Below are positions 11,635-18,884 of a stretch of DNA of 64,000 nt, piece by piece. Source of the DNA: JAHQVK01 sp036788295 (GTDB lineage Bacteria; Myxococcota; Kuafuiibacteriia; Kuafuiibacteriales; Kuafuiibacteriaceae); NCBI GenBank assembly GCA_036788295.1, contig DAIQNR010000005.1, positions 1 through 64,000 of the forward strand. Direction: 5' to 3'. Both the position numbers and the translations under genes were made by a program. Every line of letters begins with the position of its first letter. Within the stretch, counting starts at the first letter, position 1. The notes beneath the pieces were generated by a model. That model made no database searches. It was not told where the DNA came from and saw only the letters and a list, made by a program, of their open reading frames with translations.

Positions 11635-12713
11635 CGCTTCGCCTCCATCAAGTCTCGAATGGGAGCCAGGGAGCGCTCGACGAGTCCGAGCGCCACCTCC
11701 CTGAGTCCAGCCTCCGCCGCGAGCAGCGGTGACTCCCGAACGCCTTCTTCGAGCTCGCGAATCCGGCCGATGACCGCGTCGACCGTGCCTCGGCTCTCGA
11801 AGCGCTCCGCGACCCGCTCTACGTCGCGGGCGCTCGTCTCCTCGCGCCCCTTCGCCAGCAGGGCCACGAGCCACTTTTCGTCCTCCGGGCAACGGCGCAG
11901 GTGCTCGGCCACGAGCGCGCTCACCCGGCCCTCTCGGACGTCACCGCCCGGCTCTCCGCGGCCCTTGTCGCCGTAGAGGTCGAGGACGTCGTCCTGGATC
12001 TGAAACAGGAGGCCGACCGGCCGAAACGCGTCGGCGAGCGCTTCCGCGACCTCCGGGGGCCTCCCAGCGAGAAGCGCCGCCCCGTGCACCGGGAGCACCA
12101 TCAGCGCCGAGGTCTTGCCCGCCGAGGCCTCCACGTACGAGTTCCAGTCCCACTGGCCGCTCTCGAGCAAGCACATCTCCAGCGATTGTCCCCGTACGGT
12201 GTCTTCGGCCCGGCGCGCGACCGCCCGGGCGAGCTGCCAGCGGGTCGCGTCGTCGCAGTCCAAGTGTTCCAGGGCGAGGTACGGCAGCATCAGGAGCAGG
12301 TCGCCGGCGTTGATCGCCTGCGAACGGCCGTGCCTGACCCACACCGTGAAGTGGCCGCGCCGGACCGGATCGCTGTCCTGCAGGTCGTCGTGCACGAGGC
12401 TCGCGTTGTGGAGGAGCTCGCATGCGGCCGCCCAGGCCACCGCGCTGCCCGCCGGCGCCCCGAGGGCGTCGAGGCTCGAGAGCGCGAGCTTCGCCCGCAG
12501 CCGCTTCCCCCCGGTGAACAGGTGCTCCTGCACGATCGCGCCGAGACGCTCGAATCGCCGACCGGCGGCCAGCTTCAGCATCAGCGCCTTGATTTCGGCC
12601 AGACGCGCGTCGGCGTCGATCGTGTCCTCCCCAGAGGAGGCGCCGCGGCTTTCGCGCAGGTCGTGCGGGCGTCCGGGCGGCGGGGCTCCGGGGTCGGTGC
12701 TCAACGAACTCAT
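11631..12713 (-). CDS. crtE: Geranylgeranyl diphosphate synthase
   Basis: Trans-prenyl diphosphate synthase, 360 residues, supplying the C20 precursor. It has GGKRLR (68-73), the first Asp-rich motif DDLQD (109-113) and the second DDVLD (241-245). The N-terminal ~35 residues are a Pro/Gly-rich extension beyond the family core. Its position as first gene of a coupled crtE-crtI-crtB set supports a C20 product, although chain length is not proved by the motifs. Its product could also feed the homogentisate prenyltransferase encoded at 25165-26061. A candidate promoter lies 66-107 bases upstream. Confidence 0.92.
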   Translation of the reverse strand: MSSLSTDPGAPPPGRPHDLRESRGASSGEDTIDADARLAEIKALMLKLAAGRRFERLGAIVQEHLFTGGKRLRAKLALSSLDALGAPAGSAVAWAAACELLHNASLVHDDLQDSDPVRRGHFTVWVRHGRSQAINAGDLLLMLPYLALEHLDCDDATRWQLARAVARRAEDTVRGQSLEMCLLESGQWDWNSYVEASAGKTSALMVLPVHGAALLAGRPPEVAEALADAFRPVGLLFQIQDDVLDLYGDKGRGEPGGDVREGRVSALVAEHLRRCPEDEKWLVALLAKGREETSARDVERVAERFESRGTVDAVIGRIRELEEGVRESPLLAAEAGLREVALGLVERSLAPIRDLMEAKR

Positions 12714-12778
12714 GTGTGGGTCCTGGGGGAAATGCCGTGCGCCCGCGGCGGGCCGCGGCGAAGCAAAATCACGCGGCG

Positions 12779-12820
12779 ACTCTCGAAATCGGGCCGATGT
12801 CTGTCAATGATTTGTCTAAC
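12779..12820 (-). promoter_or_regulatory. Candidate crtE promoter with 11-bp direct repeats
   Basis: On the minus strand a perfect TTGACA (12807-12802) is followed after 17 bases by GAGAGT, a poor -10. Two consecutive 11-mers beginning GACA (GACAAATCATT then GACAGACATCG) overlap the -35; on the plus strand TGTC recurs 11 bases apart at 12802 and 12813. Tandem 11-bp direct repeats overlapping the -35 are how CarH-type repressors bind their operators, which makes this a reasonable target for the MerR regulator at the end of the operon. The link is inferred. Confidence 0.4.
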
Positions 12821-12876
12821 TCGGGGCCGACCATTCCTGGACCGGCGGCGGCAGGCCCCGGTCACCAGGTTTTGGG

Positions 12877-14097
12877 TCAGCGCCACGGCCACAGGGCCGA
12901 CCAGAGGATCGGGCCGCGGGGACCGAGTCCGGCCCCGACGAGGCGCCGCCGAAGATCCCAATCCGCCGCCGCGAAGACGCCGAGCATGGCCGCCCTCACC
13001 GCCGAAGGCGAAGCGGTCCCCGACAGATAGCCAGTCCACAGCGGGTCCGGCAGCGAGAAGAACGCGGTGAAGAAGCGCTGGAGCTGGGCCGTGTCGAGCC
13101 CGAGCAAGACTTCCGAGCCAAACCGGAACAAGTCGTGGGCCACCCGCTCGTCCCTCGACCACACCGCCGCCCACGCCCGCGCCGACCGGGCGTCCCGGTC
13201 CTCGCCGGACTCGAGCCCCTCGGCGACCGCAGCAGCGAGGCGGGGAGCCGTGCGGAGCACGCGCGCGAGCAGGTAGCCGCTCGCCGGGTGTACCTGGCGA
13301 GCCGCTCCGCCAAAACCCACCACCGGCTGCACCGCCGGCGGCGGCGGCCCCCCCATGGGAATGAAGCAACGCTCGACTTCGAGCACCCGCCCCACCGAGA
13401 CCCCGAGACGCCCGAGGCGAGACTGCAGCCGGGCCTCGAGCTGCTCGATCGGTAGCCCTGGACGGGCGACGAGCGACGTCTCCTCGAAGAACACCACCCG
13501 TTCGTCTTCGGGGAGGACATAGAGAAAGCTCGGGACGCGCGCGGCCTCCGTGGAGCGGTCGGGCGGCCGAAAATCCATGAGCACAGCCTCGCCCTCGGGA
13601 AAACGGTGCCCGCGCTCGAGCTCGGCCCGGATCCCGTAGGCAACTTGCCACCCTGGCGCGGGCCCGGGCCGATGGCGGAGCAGCCGGCTCTCATGGCCCG
13701 AAGCGTCGATCACCAGGTCGGCGCCCAGGGTTCCATCGCTCGTGCGCACCCAAAAGCGGTCGCCCTCGGGCTCCACCGCATCCGCCACCCCAACGACGCG
13801 CACCGCGGAGGAGGCGTCGTCGAGCAGCCGCTCTCGCAGCCGGTCGTTCGCGACTCGTCCGTACGCCCGCGCGAAGGCCCGCTCCGCCGTATCGGAGCCG
13901 TGCACACGAACCCGAGGCCAGGTGCGCTCGAGCACCGACTCGAAGCCGGACACTTCGTCGACCCAAACTCCGTAGCCGTTGCGAAATGGGGCTTCGGGCT
14001 CCGGCGCCACCAGCGTCACCGCGAGACCGCGGCGGCACAGCGCGCCCGCCGCCGCCCACCCCGCCGGACCGGCTCCGATGACCAGCACCTCCGCCAC
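12877..14097 (-). CDS. crtY: Lycopene cyclase (CrtY/CrtL family)
   Basis: Flavoprotein cyclase forming beta-ionone ends on lycopene, 406 residues. It has an N-terminal dinucleotide fold (VIGAGPAGW), the family motif IPMGGP, and the signature GGAARQVHPASGY. Start GTG 14097 is preferred for the AAGG seven bases upstream and because the fold starts directly after it; the frame stays open further upstream but without family character. Whether it makes one ring or two is not readable, but the presence of crtC and crtD in the same locus implies that one end stays acyclic. It is separated from crtE by 163 bases that hold a candidate promoter, so it may form its own transcript. Confidence 0.88.
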   Translation of the reverse strand: MAEVLVIGAGPAGWAAAGALCRRGLAVTLVAPEPEAPFRNGYGVWVDEVSGFESVLERTWPRVRVHGSDTAERAFARAYGRVANDRLRERLLDDASSAVRVVGVADAVEPEGDRFWVRTSDGTLGADLVIDASGHESRLLRHRPGPAPGWQVAYGIRAELERGHRFPEGEAVLMDFRPPDRSTEAARVPSFLYVLPEDERVVFFEETSLVARPGLPIEQLEARLQSRLGRLGVSVGRVLEVERCFIPMGGPPPPAVQPVVGFGGAARQVHPASGYLLARVLRTAPRLAAAVAEGLESGEDRDARSARAWAAVWSRDERVAHDLFRFGSEVLLGLDTAQLQRFFTAFFSLPDPLWTGYLSGTASPSAVRAAMLGVFAAADWDLRRRLVGAGLGPRGPILWSALWPWR

Positions 14098-14284
14098 GCC
14101 TCCGCCTTCGCATGGCGACGGGTCCGCGAAAAGCCCGGCCGCGCATCTCCGCGAAAACCTCGACTTCGACCTCCGCGGCCCGTACGTGGAGGCCCGGCCG
14201 GTGCGCTCGAAGGGAGGATCCCAGTCCCCCCAGCGCGTCGGCCAAGACGGCGGAGACGGCGAAGCCGTTGACCGAGGCTGCGAC
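14098..14284. promoter_or_regulatory. Divergent crtY/crtC intergenic region with a direct repeat
   Basis: This gap must contain the promoters of both carotenoid arms. A perfect 10-base direct repeat, TCCGCGAAAA, occurs at 14123-14132 and 14148-14157, 25 bases apart start to start. No consensus sigma-70 promoter is obvious on either strand. The repeat could be an operator or part of ECF-sigma promoters; this is inference only. Confidence 0.35.
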
Positions 14285-15421
14285 ATGAACGAACCGGGCA
14301 AAACGAGCACCATGATGTCGCTCGGCGATCCCTCGCGAGGGGATGTGGACGAAGCGGTGCTCGACGCGCCCGGGGGGTTCGCGTGGTGGTATGTGGACAC
14401 CATCGATGAGCACGGCGACGGCGCGGTGATCATCTGGTCCTGGGGTTTGCCCTTCCTCCCCGGCTATCTGTCCGGGGTCCGCGCCGGACGGGGGGATGCG
14501 GCGCGGGACCGCCCGAGCCTGAACGTGGCCCTGTACCGCGGGGGTCGCCGCCACTTCTACCTGCTTCAGACGTACGCGCCAGGCGAGGCCGAGCTGCTGG
14601 GCGACGGACGGTTCCGTTTCGGTCGCACCCGGATCGAGACTTCCTCTTCAGGGACGGTGCAGATCGACCTCGACTGCGATCTCTTCCGCACCAGCGAAAA
14701 ACTGACCGGACGTTTCGTCGTGGAGGGCCCACGAGCGCGGCTCGCCCCTGGCCTGTCGCCGAGCGACGATCGCAACCATCGCTGGACCCCGGTGCTCGGT
14801 CCGGCTCGGGCGCGGGCCGTGCTCGAGGTGGGGAGCGAGACGGTGCGCATCGACGGCCCCGCCTACCACGACCGAAACGAGGGCACGCAGCCGTTCGACC
14901 AGCTCGGAATCGACCACTGGTCATGGGGACGGCTCGTGACCGCGACCGAGACCTCCATCTGGTACGTCAACCACGCGCTCGACGGGCCCCCGATGGCGTG
15001 GGGCGTGCGCCTCGACGAGTCCGGGATCGTGCACCTCGCCGCCGAGCTCGAGCCCCGGTTCGAGCGACCCCGTAGCGGCCCATTCGGGCTTCGCACCTGG
15101 GATCGCATACGGCTGCTCGACGCCAGCGGGTCCGAGTGGATCGCCGCCGACACCGGGCCGCGGGTGGACGACGGCCCATTCTATGCCCGAACGTTGAGCT
15201 CGGTCCGGTCCAGCGGGAGGGAGGGTCCCGGCCTCGGGGAGTGGATCGTGCCCCACCGGATCGACCTCTCCGTGCACCGGCCACTGGTGCGGATGGCGGT
15301 GCACAACGCGAGCGGTCCGAACTCGATTTGGCTTCCCCTCTTCAGCGGCCCGAAGGCCGGCCGGCTCGCCCGACTGCTCGGGCTCAAAAGGCGCCGAAAC
15401 CTCGGTGAGACCGCCGCATGA
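14285..15421 (+). CDS. crtC: Carotenoid 1,2-hydratase (CrtC)
   Basis: Adds water across the C1-C2 double bond of an acyclic carotenoid end, giving a tertiary hydroxyl. The 378-residue protein shows the Trp/Tyr-rich CrtC hallmarks: GGFAWWYVD near the N-terminus with IIWSWGLPFLPGY after it, and YHDRNEG followed by WSWGRL in the middle. It is the first gene of the plus-strand carotenoid arm and shares its upstream region with crtY. Start ATG 14285 has GAGG seven bases upstream; an in-frame ATG at 14312 is the alternative. The next gene overlaps its stop. Confidence 0.88.
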   Translation: MNEPGKTSTMMSLGDPSRGDVDEAVLDAPGGFAWWYVDTIDEHGDGAVIIWSWGLPFLPGYLSGVRAGRGDAARDRPSLNVALYRGGRRHFYLLQTYAPGEAELLGDGRFRFGRTRIETSSSGTVQIDLDCDLFRTSEKLTGRFVVEGPRARLAPGLSPSDDRNHRWTPVLGPARARAVLEVGSETVRIDGPAYHDRNEGTQPFDQLGIDHWSWGRLVTATETSIWYVNHALDGPPMAWGVRLDESGIVHLAAELEPRFERPRSGPFGLRTWDRIRLLDASGSEWIAADTGPRVDDGPFYARTLSSVRSSGREGPGLGEWIVPHRIDLSVHRPLVRMAVHNASGPNSIWLPLFSGPKAGRLARLLGLKRRRNLGETAA

Positions 15422-16551
15422 GCGCGAATTGGATCGTGGCCGTGCTCCCGCTGACCGTGTTCGCGGTGGCGCTCGTCAACCTCTTCCTCTGGCCACGAGG
15501 GCGACCGGGAACCCAGCTTCCCGGGACGCTTTCCGTGCTCATCCCGGCGAGAGACGAGGCGGGGCGCATCGAGCGCACGGTTCGGGCCGCGCTCGCCAGC
15601 ACCCACCCGGTGGCCGAGGTCCTCGTCTACGACGACGGCTCCAAAGACGCGACGCCCGAAATCCTGGCCGAGATCGCCGCTCAGGACCGGCGCTTGACGG
15701 TGCTCGTGGGCGGCGGTCTCCCGGACGGCTGGATCGGGAAGGCCCACGCTTGCCACCGCTTGGCCGAGGCAGCTTCCGGTGAGTACCTCTGCTTTCTCGA
15801 CGCGGACGTCGTCCTTGCTCCCCGGGGGCTCGAGCACTTGGCGGACGTGTTCGACCGGCTCGACGCCTCCGTGGTGACCGCGGTGCCGAGGCAGGAGGCC
15901 GGTACCTGGTTCGAGCGCCTCGTGCTGCCCCTGCTCCATCTCACCTATGTATCCTGGCTGCCCATGCCTCTCATCTGGCGCTCGAAGGATCCCCGGTTCT
16001 TGGCCGCGAACGGCCAGCTGCTCGCCCTGCGCGCGGACGCCTACCGCCGCTTTGGAGGTTACGAGTCCGTCCGCTCCGAGGTCGTGGACGACATGGCGTT
16101 CTGCCGAGCGGCCAAACGCGCCGGGCTGCGGGTCGTCTTCGCCGACGGCGCGTCGATGGCGACGTGCCGCATGTATTGCTCGGCCCGCGAGGTCTGGGAA
16201 GGTTTCTCGAAGAACCTGTACGAGGGGGTCGGGGCTCGTCCGGACGCCCTGCTGCTCGCCCTGGCGCTCAACGTGGGCGCCTTCCTGCTCCCGTGGGTCC
16301 TCCTTGCCGCAGCGATCTCGGACCCAGCCTGGCTCGCCCCAGCCGCGGTGGGCGTCATCGCCAACGTGAGCCAGCGGGGGCTGCTCGCCTGGCGGCACCG
16401 GCAGCCGTGGTCATCGCTGCTGCTTCATCCCTTGTCCATCTTGGCCCTGGTGGCGATCGCGGTGAACTCGTGGCGCTGGCAGGCTTCGGGCTCCATTTGC
16501 TGGCGAGGAAGGACGTACGCTCGTCGAGCGGAGCGGGGGGTGTCGGGATGA
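15418..16551 (+). CDS. Carotenoid glycosyltransferase candidate (GT2)
   Basis: 377-residue family-2 glycosyltransferase with an N-terminal membrane anchor (about 5-24), the donor-binding YDDGSKD (71-77), the metal-binding DAD (128-130) and the GWIGKAHACH motif seen in carotenoid and hopanoid-associated GT2 enzymes (CrtQ, CruC, HpnB types). Two or three hydrophobic segments close the protein, so it sits in the inner membrane. Overlap with crtC (ATGA) and crtD (ATGA) argues that it glycosylates the hydroxyl made by CrtC. The sugar is unknown. Confidence 0.8.
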   Translation: MSANWIVAVLPLTVFAVALVNLFLWPRGRPGTQLPGTLSVLIPARDEAGRIERTVRAALASTHPVAEVLVYDDGSKDATPEILAEIAAQDRRLTVLVGGGLPDGWIGKAHACHRLAEAASGEYLCFLDADVVLAPRGLEHLADVFDRLDASVVTAVPRQEAGTWFERLVLPLLHLTYVSWLPMPLIWRSKDPRFLAANGQLLALRADAYRRFGGYESVRSEVVDDMAFCRAAKRAGLRVVFADGASMATCRMYCSAREVWEGFSKNLYEGVGARPDALLLALALNVGAFLLPWVLLAAAISDPAWLAPAAVGVIANVSQRGLLAWRHRQPWSSLLLHPLSILALVAIAVNSWRWQASGSICWRGRTYARRAERGVSG

Positions 16552-18038
16552 GCCGAGTCGTGGTCATCGGAGCGGGCGTCGGCGGGCTCTGCGCCGCCAT
16601 CGAGCTTGCGTCCCAGGGGGTCGAGGTCCTCGTGCTCGAAGCTCGGGGAGCCCCGGGCGGCAAGGCCGGCGTCGGGAGCTTCGACGGCGTGGAGTTCGAC
16701 ACCGGCCCGAGCGTCCTCACGCTGCCCGAGATCTTCGATCAGGTGCTGAAGAGCGCCGGCACCAGGCTCGAAGACGAGCTGACCCTCATCCGGCCGGAGC
16801 CAGCGTTTCGCTATCTGTATCCCGATGGCACTGCGCTCGACGTGCACCATGAGATCGGGGCGACGCTCGATTCGGTGAACGGCACGCTCGGGGCAGAGGC
16901 CCGGCTCGAGCTCGAGCGGTTCATGGTCTACGCCGGCCGCATCTGGTGGGCGAGCGCCGACACCTTCGTGTTCGGCGACGCCCCGACCGTCGGCGCGGTG
17001 CTGAAGTTCGGTTTGCGCGGTCTGGGTCAGCTCTTCGCGATCGATGCCGGTCGCTCGATGGCCCGCGCCATCGACGCGAAGATTCGAAGCCCCCACCTTC
17101 GGGACCTCCTCCTTCGATACGCCACCTACAACGGCTCCGACCCCTATCGAGCACCGGCGACGCTGAACTGCATCGCTCACGTCGAGCTCGCGCTCGGGGG
17201 CTTCGGGATCGAAGGCGGCATCCACCGGCTGGCGACGGCGCTCGCCCGGGTGGCGGAGCGATCCGGGGCCGAGATCCAATACGACGCGCCCGCGAGCGAG
17301 ATCGTGGTCGAGCGTTCCCGGGCGGTGGCGGTCCGGACGCGGGGCGGCCCACCGATCCGGTGCGACGCGGTCGTCGCGAACGCCGACCCGGAGCACGTCT
17401 TTCGCCATCTCCTGCCCGAGGAGGTGGGCGCCGCCCGAAGGAGCCGCGCGACCCCCTCGACGTCGGGCTGGACCGCGGTGATCCGGGCCAGGAGAGACCC
17501 GGCTCGCGCCGCCCACACCGTGCTGTTCCCGGCGACGTACCGAGAGGAGTTCGCCGACTTGTTCGAGCGGGAGCGCCCCCCGGAGGACCCGACCGTGTAC
17601 CTCTGCGACCAAGCGGTCTGCCACCGGCGCACAGGGTGGGCGGATGCGGTGCCTCTGTTCGCGATGGCCAACGCCCCGGCCGAACCGGAGGACGGTCGGA
17701 CCCCCGACGAGGTGTGGAATGGGCTCGAGGAGAGGATCAGGGCCCGCCTGGCCGCTGGCGCGCTCGTGGACGCCGGCGATCCGATCGTGTGGAAGCGCAC
17801 CCCGACCGGGCTCGCCGAGACCTTCCCCGGCAGCCGTGGCGCCCTCTACGGGGCGGCATCGAACACGCCGCTCGCGGCGTTTCGGCGCCCTCCGAACCGT
17901 CTGAGCAACCCCCGGGGCCTCTACCTCGCGAGCGGGGGCGCGCACCCGGGCGGAGGCTTGCCCCTGTGCGCGTCGAGCGGACGAGCGGCGGCCAGGGCCG
18001 CGCTCGCCGACCTCGGCGTCGAAAACGGAGCAGCATGA
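16548..18038 (+). CDS. crtD: Carotenoid 3,4-desaturase-like CrtI-family enzyme
   Basis: 496-residue FAD-dependent CrtI-family desaturase. It has an N-terminal GAGVGG (8-13) and Glu-containing EARGAPGGKAG, and a C-terminal GGAHPGGGLP flavin motif. Between crtC/GT and a distinct crtI, the most economical role is CrtD: desaturation next to the hydroxylated end group. Start ATG 16548 overlaps the glycosyltransferase stop. It could instead be a second phytoene/zeta-carotene desaturase, as some myxobacteria split the four steps between two CrtI proteins. Confidence 0.8.
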   Translation: MSRVVVIGAGVGGLCAAIELASQGVEVLVLEARGAPGGKAGVGSFDGVEFDTGPSVLTLPEIFDQVLKSAGTRLEDELTLIRPEPAFRYLYPDGTALDVHHEIGATLDSVNGTLGAEARLELERFMVYAGRIWWASADTFVFGDAPTVGAVLKFGLRGLGQLFAIDAGRSMARAIDAKIRSPHLRDLLLRYATYNGSDPYRAPATLNCIAHVELALGGFGIEGGIHRLATALARVAERSGAEIQYDAPASEIVVERSRAVAVRTRGGPPIRCDAVVANADPEHVFRHLLPEEVGAARRSRATPSTSGWTAVIRARRDPARAAHTVLFPATYREEFADLFERERPPEDPTVYLCDQAVCHRRTGWADAVPLFAMANAPAEPEDGRTPDEVWNGLEERIRARLAAGALVDAGDPIVWKRTPTGLAETFPGSRGALYGAASNTPLAAFRRPPNRLSNPRGLYLASGGAHPGGGLPLCASSGRAAARAALADLGVENGAA

Positions 18039-18781
18039 ACCCCTCCTTCCTGATCGCGCTCGCCATGAGCCCAGCCCCGGACGCCCCGGAGTGGCCCGAT
18101 TTGCAGGGTCACTGGGCCTTCTCTCAGGTCACGACCGCGGTGTCGAAGGCGCCGCTGCTCGGCGAGGTCACGACGCAGACCCGCGCGCTGGGCACCGTCC
18201 GGATCAAGCAGAGCGGGGAGAAGCTCGATCTTCTCGAGACCCTGTGCACGCTCGAGACGAGCGATCCGTCCCCGATGGTGAAGACCCGCTACCCCGACGC
18301 GTTCATCGCCGCCCTGTCCGGCAACCGTCGCTCCGCCCGGTTGAAGACCGGTCCGGACGGCTTTCGCTTCGTGCAGGACAAGACCTGGACCGTCCACGGG
18401 GCGGAGATCCTGAACCAGGGCGACGCCCTGCCCACCGACGCTTCGGACCCCCGGGTGCGCGACGACGACGGGGACGGCGCGCCGGGGCTGACCGTGCAGG
18501 TCAGCGGCATCGTGAGCGGGCAGCTGCGGGTGGTCACCCGGGGCTGGACCGCTCTGGATGCTCGAGTCCACGAAGCCGACCGGGTACAAGGGCGGGTGCA
18601 GTGGGGGACCGAGCAGCGGGTGCTCGGCGTGACCCACTGGCTGCTCGACCACCAGCCCCGGCTCCGGCCCCACCCCGACCAGGACCGCTCCCACTTCGCT
18701 CTGGTGAGGCTCCCGGAAGCCACCACCTGCGCTACCGTGGTCGGCGCGGCCGACCGTCTGTTTGCCGAAGCCCGACCCTAG
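18035..18781 (+). CDS. Unknown exported protein of the carotenoid arm
   Basis: 248-residue protein I do not recognise. Its ATG overlaps the crtD stop, so it is translated with the carotenoid genes. It starts with a short hydrophobic stretch (MNPSFLIALAMSP) that could be a weak signal peptide, then a soluble, beta-rich-looking sequence with a mid-protein acidic run (DDDGDGAP). No catalytic motif is evident. Coupling suggests a role in handling or localising the pigment, unproven. Confidence 0.65.
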   Translation: MNPSFLIALAMSPAPDAPEWPDLQGHWAFSQVTTAVSKAPLLGEVTTQTRALGTVRIKQSGEKLDLLETLCTLETSDPSPMVKTRYPDAFIAALSGNRRSARLKTGPDGFRFVQDKTWTVHGAEILNQGDALPTDASDPRVRDDDGDGAPGLTVQVSGIVSGQLRVVTRGWTALDARVHEADRVQGRVQWGTEQRVLGVTHWLLDHQPRLRPHPDQDRSHFALVRLPEATTCATVVGAADRLFAEARP

Positions 18782-18884
18782 GGCTGCCACCGCATTTCTC
18801 CCTTTACTTGGCGGGTCCGTTGGTTGAAGCAGGCCCGCGCGAGGGGCGATTCGCCCTCCGACGTCCCCGCACCGAGGTCAAGCC

